A stretch of 64,000 bases of DNA from Prionace glauca (Eukaryota > Chordata > Chondrichthyes > Carcharhiniformes > Carcharhinidae), in the NCBI GenBank assembly GCA_037974335.1, contig CM075760.1, forward strand, positions 27,243,402 to 27,307,401. Direction: 5' to 3'. A model generated the notes under the pieces. That model saw nothing but the letters and a program-made list of their open reading frames with translations, ran no database searches and was not told where the DNA came from. Of this stretch, positions 8,835 through 18,879 are shown piece after piece; within the stretch, counting starts at the first letter, position 1; every line of letters begins with the position of its first letter. A program made the position numbers and the translations under genes.

Positions 8835-10222
8835 AACCTTGAGGTGAGTCTGATGGGGGACACTGAGACTGTGGGACTGACAGTGAGCACCTTGAGGAGA
8901 GTGTGAGAGGGGGACACTGGGACAGGAAAACAGCACCTTGTGAGAGGGGGTCACTGGACACCGAGAAAGGCAAGTAACGCCTTGAGGAGAGTATGAGAGG
9001 GGCGATCACTGGGACACCAGGGCAGAGAGTCTGCACCTTGAGGAGATTATGAGGGGAGGGCACTAGGATACGATGACAGACAGTCAGCTCCTTGAGGAGA
9101 GTGTTCGAAAGGCTTACTGTGACACCAGGGCAGAGAGTTAGTACCTTGAGGAAAGTGTGAGAGGGGGACACTGAGACAGACAGACCACCCCCCCCCCCGA
9201 AGCGTGTGGGGGTCACTGTGACAGTGGCATAGACAGTCAGCACCTTGAGGAAAGTGTGGGAGGTGTAAACTGGGGCAGACAGTCAGCACCTTGAGCAGAG
9301 TGGGAGAAGGGACACTGGGACAGACGCTCAGCACCTGGAGGAGAGTGTGAGAGGGGGAAACTGGGACAGACGCTCAGCATCTTGAGGAGAGCGTGAGAGG
9401 GGGAAACTGGGACACTGGGACAGACGCTCAGCATCTTGAGGAGAGCGTGAGAGGGGGAAACTGGGACAGACGCTCAGTACCTGGAGGAGAGTGTGAGAGG
9501 GGGACACTGGGACAGACGCTCAGCATCTTGAGGAGAGCGTGAGAGGGGGAAACTGGGACAGACTGTCAGCACCTTCAGGAGAGTGTGAGAGGGGGAAACT
9601 GGGACAGACACTCAGCACCTGGAGGAGAGTGTGAGAGGGGGAAACTGGGACAGATACTCAGCACCTGGAGGAGAGTGTGAGAGGGGGAAACTGAGACACT
9701 GGGACAGACGCTCAGCACCTTGAGGAGAGTGTGAGAGGGGGAAACTGGGACAGACTGTCAGCACCTTGAGGAGAGTGTGAGAGGGGGAAACTGGGACAGA
9801 TACTCAGCACCTGGAGGAGAGTGTGAGAGGGGGAAACTGAGACACTGGGACAGACGCTCAGCACCTTGAGGAGAGTGTGAGAGGGGGAAACTGGGACAGA
9901 CACTCAGCACCTGGAGGAGAGTGTGAGAGGGGGAAACTGGGACAGATACTCAGCACCTGGAGGAGAGTGTGAGAGGGGGAAACTGGGACAGATACTCAGC
10001 ACCTGGAGGAGAGTGTGAGGGGGAAACTGGGACAGATACTCAGCACCTGGAGGAGAGTGTGAGAGGGGGAAACTGGGACACTGGGACAGACACTCAGCAC
10101 CTGGAGGAGAGTGTGAGAGGGGGAAACTGGGACAGACTGTCAGCACCTTGAGGAGAGTGTGAGAGGGGGAAACTGGGACACTGGGACAGACGCTCAGCAC
10201 CTTGAGGAGAGTGTGAGAGGGG
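8835..10222. repeat. 1.4-kb minisatellite, units of 46 or 57 bp
   Basis: About 28 units of the form GAGAGGGGGAAACTGGGACA + GACGCTCAGCACCTGGAGGA + GAGTGT (46 bases). Some carry an extra CACTGGGACAG (11 bases) inside. The left part (8835-9300) is more diverged and the right part (9300-10222) is homogenised, as expected from recent unequal exchange. Both strands have long chance open frames with repeating peptides; I do not treat them as genes. Confidence 0.95.
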
Positions 10223-10384
10223 CACAAAGAGGATTCCAGCCACAGGTGGATTTATGCAGCACTGGAACTGGGACCGTTTGTTTATGTCCTGTGGTGCTGA
10301 GGATTCTCTTCAATATCGACTCAGTTGTCAGGAAACACAACTCTTTCTGCCAGACCATTGGCTGATGGGTAATGTGGGCACTGT

Positions 10385-10990
10385 CCTAACGCATAAGAAC
10401 ATAAGAAATGGGAGCAGCAGTAGGCCTTCGAGCCTGCCCTGCCATTCGACAAGATCATGGCTGATCTGAAGTTCCACTTCCACTTTCCCGCTTTCTCCCC
10501 ATAACCCTTAATTCCCTTGTCTATCAGAAATCTATCTACCCATGACTTAAATGTATTCAGCGAGGTAGCCTCCACCACTTCAATGGGCAGAGAATTCCAG
10601 AGATTCACCACCCTTTGAGTGAAGAAGTTCCTCCTCAACTCCGATCTAAACTGTCCTCCCCCCATTATTTTGAGGCTGTGCCCTCTAGTCCTGCTGTCCT
10701 TTCTAAGCGGGAAGAAACTCTCTACCTCTACCCTATCCATCCCCTTCATTATCTTATAAGATCTCCCCTCAGCCTTCTAAACTCCAATGAGTACAGACAC
10801 AGTCTATTAAATCTCTCCTCACAGGTTAACCCCCTCATCTCTGGTATCAGCCCAGTGAATCTTCTCTGCACTCCCTCCAAGGTAAATATATCCTTCCACA
10901 AGTACGCCGATCAAAACTGCACACTGTATTCCTGTTGCGGCCTCACCAGTACCTTCTACAGCAACGCATCAAATATTGCTCAACTTCATG
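10385..10990 (-). mobile_element. CR1 LINE, 3' half
   Basis: The minus strand reads the last fifth of CR1 ORF2: MKGMDRVEVESFFPLRKDS, TRGHSLKIMGGG, RRNFFTQRVVNLWNSLP, EVVEATSLNTFKSWVDRF. The 3' terminus at 10390 is the characteristic TAAGAACATAAGAAAT repeat as seen on the top strand. The same subfamily occurs at 19104, 44578 and 50700. 5'-truncated near 10990. Confidence 0.9.
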
Positions 10991-11059
10991 CAATGCACAA
11001 ATTCCTGACTGATGGAGGGTGGTCCATTTTTAGAATTCAACACCTGCAGAATGCTGGTG

Positions 11060-11545
11060 TCAAGAAAGAGGTGTGAAGTTTCTCCACTCTTCTCCTTGTG
11101 TTTGATTAACTTATCCTGTGTATGGCCATCCATTTTGAATGAGCATCTACCAATATCAGGAACACAGACCCCATGAACGGTCCGGCACTGTCCATGTGCA
11201 GTCACGTCTACGGCCAACCCAAGTGTAAAGAATCGTGACTGGTGACTGTTCTGTCCTTGTTGATGTTGCCAACACTGACACACAAGCAAATATCTGTATC
11301 CATACCTGGCCACCAGACGTGGCAATTTGGAGGATCGTCAGTTTGCCACTCCTGGGTGGCCATGGTAAAGTTCGGCCGGGTTGGGATGGTGTCTCAGGAT
11401 GACACTCTTGAACCCCATAGGAGTATGCCATCTTCCACAGTCAGCTGTTCTCTGCCACTCCAATATGGGTGCAATTCTGCTGTAACAGCCTTTTGGTTTC
11501 CCCCATCAGCTCTTACTTCTTCAGTTTATTCAGGACTGGGTAAGT
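11060..11545 (-). mobile_element. Gypsy-like LTR retrotransposon fossil, integrase-side fragment
   Basis: The minus strand resembles the integrase-region text of vertebrate Ty3/Gypsy elements. It is a broken internal fragment; no LTRs are seen at its ends and it looks old. The family call rests on resemblance of the region around 11290-11400 to known elements and is tentative. Confidence 0.38.
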
Positions 11546-11689
11546 TTGCCTCCACAGCCAAATATTATTGGCTGCTGCTGGGAGAATTTTGAAAAAGTTC
11601 ATGATTACTGTTTCTTCCATTGGGGATGCGACCAGTTGTCTGTTAATTGTAACCAGCTCAAGGTATCTGCCTTCGCGGCTCGGCCTCCT

Positions 11690-11960
11690 AGTCACCCGTG
11701 TTCAGAGGACAATTAAGTGTCAACCACATTGTTGCGACCCTGGAGTCACGGTTAGGCCTGACCACGTAAGGACAACAAATTTCCTTTCCTGGGACATTGG
11801 TGAACCAGTTAGGGCTTTCCGACAATCAACAATGTTTTTATGGTCACCAGCGGATTCTAAACTCCAGACCTATTTATTCAAATTCCACCATCTGCTGTGA
11901 CGAGATTGGAATCCGGGTGCCCAATACATTAGCTGAGTTTCTCTATTAATAGTCGAGTGA
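11690..11960 (-). mobile_element. tRNA-derived SINE-like repeat, same family as 49.28 kb
   Basis: Minus-strand repeat with CCTGGAGTCACGGTTAGGCC, AACAAATTTCCTTTCC and TTCCACCATCTG. A tRNA-like head (GGAATCCGGGTGCCCAATAC region) lies at the right. The opposite-sense copy at 49290-49560 shares every block and leads directly into LINE coding sequence there, so this may be the 5' part of that LINE family instead of an independent SINE. Confidence 0.55.
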
Positions 11961-12229
11961 TAAAACCACCTGTCCACATCCTGAGTGTACACATCCTGAA
12001 TTCTGCTAACCAAGACACTCCATATTATATACATCTGCAGAGCTCCTGGAGTGGACAGCATTAACTGCCTCAATCAGGGAGCTCATATTCCAATAATTCC
12101 ATTTAACCTCGAAATATCAACTTGTCTGAGGTGGCTCTCTCTCTCTCTCTCTCAGGCCCTGGCTTTCCTGTGTTGTTCGTAATACTGACAATATGAACCT
12201 TTTCCCCGACGTGTCTGAACCCTTCTGCC

Positions 12230-12632
12230 AGAAACTACAAAGGGTAGTAAATGAAAACCAGTCCATCACTCAGACCAGTCTCACATCCGTTGACTCTGTG
12301 TACACTTGGCAAAGTAGCCAGCATAATTAAGGACCCCACGCATCTCGGACATTCTCTCTTCCACCTTCTTCCATTGTAAAAAGATATAAAAGTCTGAGGC
12401 CATGTGCTGACTGACTCAAAAACAGCTTCTTCTCTTCTGTCATCAGACTTTTGAATGGACCTACCTTGCATTAGGTTGATCTTTCCACCCTAGCTACGAC
12501 TTAAACACTACATTCTGCACCTTCTTGTTTCTTTCTCCATAAACAGAATGCTTTGTCTGTATCATGAGCAAGAAACAATGCTTTTCACTGTATGCTAATA
12601 CATGTGACAATAAATCAAATCATTGCAGTAAC
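12230..12632 (-). repeat. Unclassified interspersed repeat
   Basis: Carries GACTCTGTGTACACTTGGCA, GACCCCACGCATC, TCATCAGACTTTTGAATGG and the end sequence CACTGTATGCTAATACATGT. The same end recurs on the plus strand at 16550-16745 (TTAACATACAGTGAAAAGTA). Two copies in opposite orientation show it is mobile or dispersed. No coding frame survives and I do not recognise its class. Confidence 0.5.
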
Positions 12633-12734
12633 AAATGTCGAAATGCTTGCTCCACACCCACAATCTTTCATCTGGTGTAAGACACAAACTCAAAGGGCCA
12701 CTTTTCCCTGAACTTTCACACCAATCAGCATCCA

Positions 12735-13145
12735 CAATGTGGAGATGCCGGTGTTGGACTGAGGTGGGCACACCAGGTTAAAGTCTAATAGGTTAATTTG
12801 GAATCATGAGGTTTCAGAGTCCCGCTCCTTCATCCATGATGAGGCTGACTTTCAGCCAATAAGGGAGGACCAGACTCAGCTCCACCCCTTTTTCATTCTG
12901 GTTGGAGGTCTAGCCACTCCAGCTCAGTCCTTCAGCCCCACCCCTCCTCTTCTCTTTGGTCCAGAACTTCTATCAATCAGTGCAGGCGCTCATTAAATCC
13001 CCACACAGTAAGCTTTGAACATAAGGTTAATACCGGCCGTTCTGTATGGTCCACTCACCTGATGAAGAAGCAGTCCTCTGAATGCCCGTGATTCCAAATA
13101 AACCCTGTTGGACCTTAACTGGTGTTGTGAGACTTCTTATTCTGT
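12735..13145. repeat. Inverted pair of Penelope-like termini enclosing promoter-like DNA
   Basis: Left copy 12735-12830 (CACCAGGTTAAAGTCTAATA, TTTGGAATCATGAGG). Right copy 13040-13145 is its inverse (CCCGTGATTCCAAATAAACC, GGTGTTGTGAGACTTCTTAT). Both share the GGAATCA variant that the other termini in the window lack, so they look like a matched pair. Between them lie about 200 bases with CCAAT boxes. Confidence 0.5.
12838..13020 (+). promoter_or_regulatory. Possible promoter of the 10-finger gene
   Basis: Contains CAGCCAATAAGGGAGGACCA (CCAAT followed by GGAGGAC, one arm of the palindrome in the 4.69 and 8.61 kb blocks) and CCACCCC boxes. It lies about 370 bases upstream of the last exon of the zinc-finger gene at 13.7 kb on the same strand. 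The role is inferred from position and shared motifs only. Confidence 0.3.
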
Positions 13146-13382
13146 ATGGTCAGTGAGCAGGCTGATTATTCCTAGTTTTGCAAGTTTGTTAAAAAAAACT
13201 ACAGGAAGAATTTTCCAAAATTTTGTTTGGATTTGAACACAGTGAGAAGGTAGCATGAGTGGGACAATGATTTCAGCTTTGGGGGACAAGAGAGGAAAAT
13301 TTGTTCCATAGAAACTAGAATTGTCTGTTCTGAATTTTTCTTCTGCATTGACAGTGATGCCTTTTGTAAACTCTTTTCACAG

Positions 13383-13722
13383 CAGGTTGGAAGGGAAGAA
13401 TTTGCAAACTGAAAACTCAGCCAAACATCACATTGACATCCGACGAGTTACTCGATTCATCAGGATCTGAATATTACCTCTGAATTCAGAAGGCAAAATC
13501 TTTGTCTGTTCTGTCTGAGAGAAAATTCCAAACATCAGTGTGACTGGAAAAGCACCGAGACACGCACACCCGAGTGAACTGACTGTGGAAAGAGTTTTAA
13601 CCAGTTACACAGCCTGAAAAAACATAATTCACTATTCACATTGTGGAGTAACTGTTCACGCTGAGTGTGGATGAGGTTTCAACTGATCACCAAATCCTGA
13701 GAGACACAAGGACACCAGCGTC
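13383..13722 (+). other. 5' leader of zinc-finger exon, with eroded fingers
   Basis: A likely 3' splice acceptor (CTCTTTTCACAG, about 13371-13382) opens the terminal exon. The same sequence, minus strand, precedes the other intact zinc-finger gene near 25691. Before the ATG the leader holds relics of two fingers: TDCGKSFNQLHSLKKH (about 13580-13627) and [18 protein letters not shown] (about 13660-13713), both interrupted by stops. They are therefore untranslated in this frame. Confidence 0.5.
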
Positions 13723-14562
13723 ATGGGGAAACCATGCAAATGCGATGACTGTGGGAAAGGATTCAATTACCCATCCTTGCTGGAAATCCATCAACGCAGT
13801 CACACTGGGGAGAGACCATTCACCTGCCCTGAATGTGGGAAGGGATTCACTCAGTTATCAAACCTACAGACACACCAGCAAAATCACACTGAGAGGCCAT
13901 TCACTTGCCCTGAATGTGAGAAGGGATTCACTCAGTTATACAATCTGCGGATACACCAGAGAAAACACACAGGTGAAAGGCCTTTCACGTGCTCCGAATG
14001 TGCAAAAGGATTCACTAGATCCTCTGACCTGTTGAAGCACCAACGAATTCACACTGAGGAGAGGCCGTTCAGCTGTACTTTCTGTAGGAAGAAATTTAGG
14101 TCGTCTTCCAACCTCAGTGTACACCAGCGAGTTCACACTGGGGAGAAACCTTTCAGCTGTACTTGCTGTGGAACGAGTTTCAGATCTTCATTCCACCTCA
14201 AAGTCCATCAACGAGTTCATATCAAAGAGAAGCCTTTCACCTGCTCAGAGTGTGGGGAAGGGTTCACTCAGTCAGCAAACCTGCTGAGACACCAGCGAAT
14301 TCATACTGGGGAGAGGCCATTCACCTGCCCTGAATGTGGGAAAGGATTCATTGGAGCATTTGACCTACAGAAGCACCAGCGAGTTCACACTGAGGAAAGG
14401 CCGTTCAGCTGTACTTCCTGTGGAAAGGGATTCAGGTCTTCATTCCACCTCAAAGTTCACCAGCGAGTTCACACCGGGGAGAGGCCATTCATCTGCTCCG
14501 AGTGTGGGAAGGGATTCATTCAGTCAGCCTACCTGTTGAGACACCAGCGAGTTCACAAGTAA
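13723..14562 (+). CDS. C2H2 zinc-finger protein, 10 fingers
   Basis: 279 residues, intact from ATG to TAA in one exon. It begins [14 protein letters not shown] and consists of ten consecutive C2H2 fingers (C-X2-C-X12-H-X3-H) to the C-terminus, joined by TGERPF, TEERPF, TGEKPF or IKEKPF linkers. The linker between fingers 2 and 3 is one residue short (HTERPFT). All ten retain both Cys and both His. Such poly-finger proteins bind DNA in the nucleus and usually act as transcriptional regulators; the effector domain, if any, would lie in upstream exons not recognised here. The start was chosen because the frame upstream is interrupted and the MGKPxKC start is shared with the gene at 25542. Target sequence is unknown. 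Fingers 6 and 9 (RSSFHLKV) and fingers 7 and 10 are near-copies, so a three-finger block was probably duplicated. Confidence 0.85.
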   Translation: MGKPCKCDDCGKGFNYPSLLEIHQRSHTGERPFTCPECGKGFTQLSNLQTHQQNHTERPFTCPECEKGFTQLYNLRIHQRKHTGERPFTCSECAKGFTRSSDLLKHQRIHTEERPFSCTFCRKKFRSSSNLSVHQRVHTGEKPFSCTCCGTSFRSSFHLKVHQRVHIKEKPFTCSECGEGFTQSANLLRHQRIHTGERPFTCPECGKGFIGAFDLQKHQRVHTEERPFSCTSCGKGFRSSFHLKVHQRVHTGERPFICSECGKGFIQSAYLLRHQRVHK

Positions 14563-14814
14563 CTAGTGGTTGGATTCTGCTGTTGTGCTTTTGATCATAT
14601 CCAAGTCTGAACCATATTCATGCTGACAGTTGGGGTTTGTGTTTGCTGATGTTAATCTCTGTAAGTGGGCTGGTGTTTAATATTCTGGATCTGTTGCTGA
14701 TTGTGTTCTTGGGACTGCACTTTCCTTGTCTGTGATCATTCCCCATGTTTCCGGGACTCTCGTTAGAAATTGGTTTGTAACAACACTCTGAACTTTTACT
14801 CCAATCCTAAATTG

Positions 14815-15200
14815 GTCTCAGAATCATACGGTGTAGAACAGGCCCTTTGGCCCATTGAATCTGCACCAACACCTGACCTGCCACCTCATCCCATTTACCA
14901 GCACTTGGTTCACAGCCTTGAATGTTCTGGCATGCCAAATGCTTATGCAGGTACTATTTAAAGGCTCTGAGGGAACCCCCTCCAGCACACTCCCAGGCAG
15001 CAAATTCCAGACCGTCTCCACCCTCTGGGTAAAAAAGTCTTTCCTCACAGCTCCCCACACATCCTGCTCCTTGCCTTGTACTCATGTCCCAACGTGACTG
15101 ACCCTTCAACTAAGGGGAACAGCTGTTCCTTATCCACTCTGTCCATGTCTCTCATAATCCTGTACACCTCAGGTCACCCCTTAATCTTTTGTGGTCCCAT
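14815..15200 (-). mobile_element. CR1-like LINE, 3' end
   Basis: The minus strand reads KDFFTQRVETVWNLLPGSVLEG, a good FFTQRV..WN.LP..V block. The tail at 14825-14860 is of the AACAGGCCCTTTGGCCC type. Degraded and 5'-truncated. Confidence 0.65.
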
Positions 15201-15244
15201 GAAAACAACTCAAGCTTATCCATTTTTGGTACGAACTCTACATT

Positions 15245-16545
15245 TCATTCCTGGAGAGGTTCAGTTGATTAACATCTCCAATTAGAAAGTGCGGATTAAT
15301 CCAGACAATTCTCACTGATTGCAGATTACGCACAGTGACACATCCATTATCCACCAGAAAGAAGGAGAATGGGAATTGGTGGAAAATTGAGAATTCCCAA
15401 ATGTTACCCTTCCCACCTAGTACAGAAATGCCCTTGGCTTGGGAATGGAGACAAGATCAATTGAAGTGATGGACTCTCAGAAATCACTGACAAATATCCT
15501 TACAAAAACCTTCAGAAATTTATGGACTGTTATAGAAATATCTGACATTCTCTTAAGTAGAAAATCTACATAACAGCTTGCTGGCTGACAAACAAAGGAC
15601 TGGCCTGTTATCTCTGTCAAGGACATGCCTCTAGCACAGGCCCATAATCAGGGCATTTCTGACCCTGATACAATTCGATCATATGACACACATCTAACCC
15701 AACTGCATAAAGGTTAAAACAGGCTCTCGAGAGCAAAAAGGTTGTGAAATGATCCGTACTGGCTTCAGCCCAACACCCACTCTCTGGCTCACATCAGTTA
15801 GCCATTCAGAGAAGACTGTAGCCACTAGCACTCTGCATCATCCGTCCATTTGTCGCGGTGCATTCACTATTGTAATAACTAACAAGGTCAAGGAAGTCAT
15901 TTGGATACTAACGTGATGAAATAAGTCACTTTGTTTTGTGTATTAACCACATATATTAATCAAATTACTGTATGATGAGTAACCAGTCATGAAACAGATT
16001 ATTGTACAATTGATGAACCTTGATTAAGTTAGAAATAATGAATCAATAATCATATTGGAAAGACTGGATTTTCATTCAAAATTTAAGTTGAATTATTACG
16101 TGTCTCTCTGTGAAAGAAACGGTAATTTCAGACAAACTGTTCTAATAATGAAGGATCCCTGATAAAGGGCCCGAGGAATGGTACATTATAATCTTTAGTT
16201 TGATCCAGTGTATCGCAAAATACTTCAAAATCAAGAGATTTTAGCTCTCTTGTATTCTTGTCTGATGTACTGAGACTGGGTGGCCACTGTGCCTAAGAAC
16301 TAATTGGATTAACCCGAGCAGCAGCTAGAGGTAATTATTAACCGAGGAGAAGCTTGACTCTGACACAGGGTGCTGGCCACTCAGGGGTTAAAAGTCAGGG
16401 CTCCGTAATGATTTGTTGCTGGCTGATTACTGAAGACACTCAGTCGAGGCAAGATTCCCATGTCCATTTCAGCAAGTGGGACTGTGTCTGAGACAGAGTT
16501 TTGAGAGCGGAATGCTGTGATGGATTATCACCTAGATAAATTTGC
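15245..16545. other. 1.3 kb without recognisable feature
   Basis: AT-rich, no open frame over about 60 codons and no tRNA or repeat motif that I recognise. It could be unique intergenic or intronic DNA. Confidence 0.4.
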
Positions 16546-16549
16546 AAAA

Positions 16550-16745
16550 GTCATTGATTTGATTTATTATCGTCAATGTATTAACATACAGTGAAAAGTA
16601 TTGTTTCTTGTGTGCCGTACAGAGAAAGGGTACCTTACGTAGAGGAGAGGATGCAGAATACCATGTTACAGTCATAAGAGTCAGAATAAAGTTTTAGAAG
16701 TGTAGAATGAGTAGAAGATAGAATTAGAGGGTTTGCTGGGCACAG
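16550..16745 (+). repeat. Second copy of the 12.2-kb unclassified repeat
   Basis: TTTGATTTATTATCGTCAAT, AACATACAGTGAAAAGTATT and TCTTGTGTGCCGTACAG match the complement of 12520-12630. Only the first part of the repeat is present. Confidence 0.5.
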
Positions 16746-16904
16746 CTTGCAAGAAGTCGCCACACTCCAGCATCATTTTGGTAATTTTCCTGGATTGATA
16801 TGCAAACCTCTATCCTTTAATAATAATTTTAATGTTAATTTAGTGTTGTAAAACTAATTATGCAAAGAATCCTGTCCTGCCTTAATTAAGTCTTGTTTGA
16901 ATAT

Positions 16905-17060
16905 ACATTTTCTTTTCATGGAGTGTGGGTGTCACCGACTAGGCCAGTATTTTTATTGTCTATTCCTAATTGCCCTTGAGGTGGTGGTGAGCTGCCCTTC
17001 CTAAAACGCTGCAGTCCCTGTGGTATGAGGTACACTCGCAGTGTTAGAGAAGGAATTTAC
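16905..17060 (+). repeat. Dispersed repeat fragment (TAATTGCCCTTGAGGTGG type)
   Basis: The run TTCCTAATTGCCCTTGAGG, GGTGAGCTGCC and GCTGCAGTCCCTGTGGT belongs to a short repeat that I recognise as common in elasmobranch DNA. I cannot name its family with confidence. Non-coding. Confidence 0.35.
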
Positions 17061-17264
17061 TTAATCATTCGCAGATTGGGGTGACTGAGATTAGTTGTGT
17101 TACTGATGAGAAAATCAGAGTACAATCAGATAACACAGTGGGAAAGACATAAAAAGCTACTCTGGTGTGTTTTAATCAAGCCGATTTTGCATTTATCCAA
17201 ATTACACTGCAGCCCAGTTCAAGGAGTTATTAACACTAGCAGAAACAAACTCCAACTGTCAGAA

Positions 17265-18130
17265 CTGAAATATAGAACATTCACTGAACAGCAGGAGGCC
17301 ATTCAGCCCATCATGTCTGTGCTGGCTGGAAAAGTATTGTCCAGTTTTGTCCTACTTTCCAGCTCTTGATCTGTCCCTCTGTGTGCTGCAGAATCTGAAC
17401 TGCGTATCTAAGTTCCTGTTTAATGTGATGAGGGTTTGTGCCTCTCCTATCCTTTCAGGCAGTGAGTTCCAGAGCCCCATGACTCTCCCTAACCCTCCTA
17501 ATCCTTCAATCTTTCATTCATTAGATTTGAAAATTGAACACATTGTAATGATATTAAAAACTTGCCAACTGGCTTCAGCTTTCTGCCACAAGATTTACTT
17601 GACGTATACTTTTATAATTGATTAATCTGGTGACCAGAACTGTGCTCAGTTCTCTACCTTGCTCTGATTAGCATTTTATAAATATAAACAGAATATGTTG
17701 GGTCTGGCAGCATCTGTGTGGAGAAACAGAGTTAATCTTTTGGATCTAAATGTCCAGCCTCCTTCATGGATGTCTGGATGTTGACTCCAAATTCTCTCCG
17801 ATCCTCTGTAATTCTCAGTATCATCCCCTTTATTGTTCATTCCCTTGTCTTGTCTAATGTCCCAAATTCATTCTCCCTCACTGCTCCAGATCGAATTCAT
17901 TTTAAAATCCCAAATGCATGTAAGTTCCTTTTGAATGGCTTTCCTCCTCCATCCTCACCTCCAACAAGTGTGAGGAACACATGGAGCTTTTTCATCACTA
18001 AGATTGAGACAATCCCTTCAGCTGCCTCTGCTGCTTTCCTTCCTTCCACCAACTCACCAAGACAGATTCTGTTTAAAACTCCCCCTTGTCTGAGACCTGA
18101 ACCCACATCTCACTCAAGATAAATCCAGAT
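17265..18130 (-). mobile_element. Two or more old CR1-like fragments
   Basis: 17265-17640 shows the tail (GAACAGCAGGAGGCCATTCA) and C-terminal RT text on the minus strand. After a short dispersed repeat (17672-17735), 17760-18130 shows the upstream RT segment (text of the CEVMHF / MAFNPDKC region, heavily changed). No frame survives; the subdivision is approximate. Confidence 0.45.
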
Positions 18131-18239
18131 CAGACATATGGAACATCTTTCTCGAGTTTCTTTCCTATCTCTGCTGTTGCCCTCTCAGGTCTCATCTTAT
18201 CCATGAGACCCATCAACTGTATTCCCTGTAAACTACCGA

Positions 18240-18865
18240 AGAACGTACACAAATATGAACAGAGGAATTTGGAGCAGGCCATTCAGCCCATCAAATATAT
18301 TGCACAATTCTGTAACATTATTATTGATCTGATTGCAGCCTCAACCCCACTTTCCTCTTTAACCCCGAAAACTCTTGATTCCCTTGTCAATCAGGCATCT
18401 ATTTAACTCAACCTTTCAAAATATTCAATAACTGTGCCTTCACTGCCCTCCAGGGAAGAGGATTCCACAGAGTAATGACTCTCAGAGGAAACATTTCTCC
18501 TCCTCTCTATCTTAAATTCTGGACCCAGTGTTTTTAGCCTAACGCCCCAAGTCCTTGTCTCTTATGAAGGGGAAGACACCTCCTGAGCATATACACTGTC
18601 AAGTCCCCTCACGATCTTAAACATTTCAATAAGATTGACTCATTCTTCTGAACTTCAATAGAAACAAGCCCAATCTGTCTCATATTTCCTCTGACACACT
18701 CCCTCATCCCAGAAATCAGTCGATTGAACTATCTCCTAACTATGTTTCTAATATAACTATATCCTATCATAAGTAAGGACATCAAAACTGTACAGTATTC
18801 CAGATGTGGCCTTGCCAACACCCTCTACAACTGGCAGTATAACATCCCTGTTTTCACATCCTGTT
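18240..18865 (-). mobile_element. CR1-like LINE, 3' half
   Basis: The minus strand keeps the order of CR1 RT C-terminal blocks from the tail (GGAGCAGGCCATTCAGCCCA at 18270) to the LVRPxLEY region near 18800 (CAGTATTCCAGATGTGGCCT). Frames are broken throughout. Confidence 0.62.
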
Positions 18866-18879
18866 CTCCTTGCAATAAA

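Noticed and set aside
9904-10227. Repeated-peptide frames (SHTLLKVLSVCPS type, -) in the minisatellite
   Set aside because: All frames of a 46/57-bp repeat give periodic peptides; there is no start context, splice site or conservation to support a gene.
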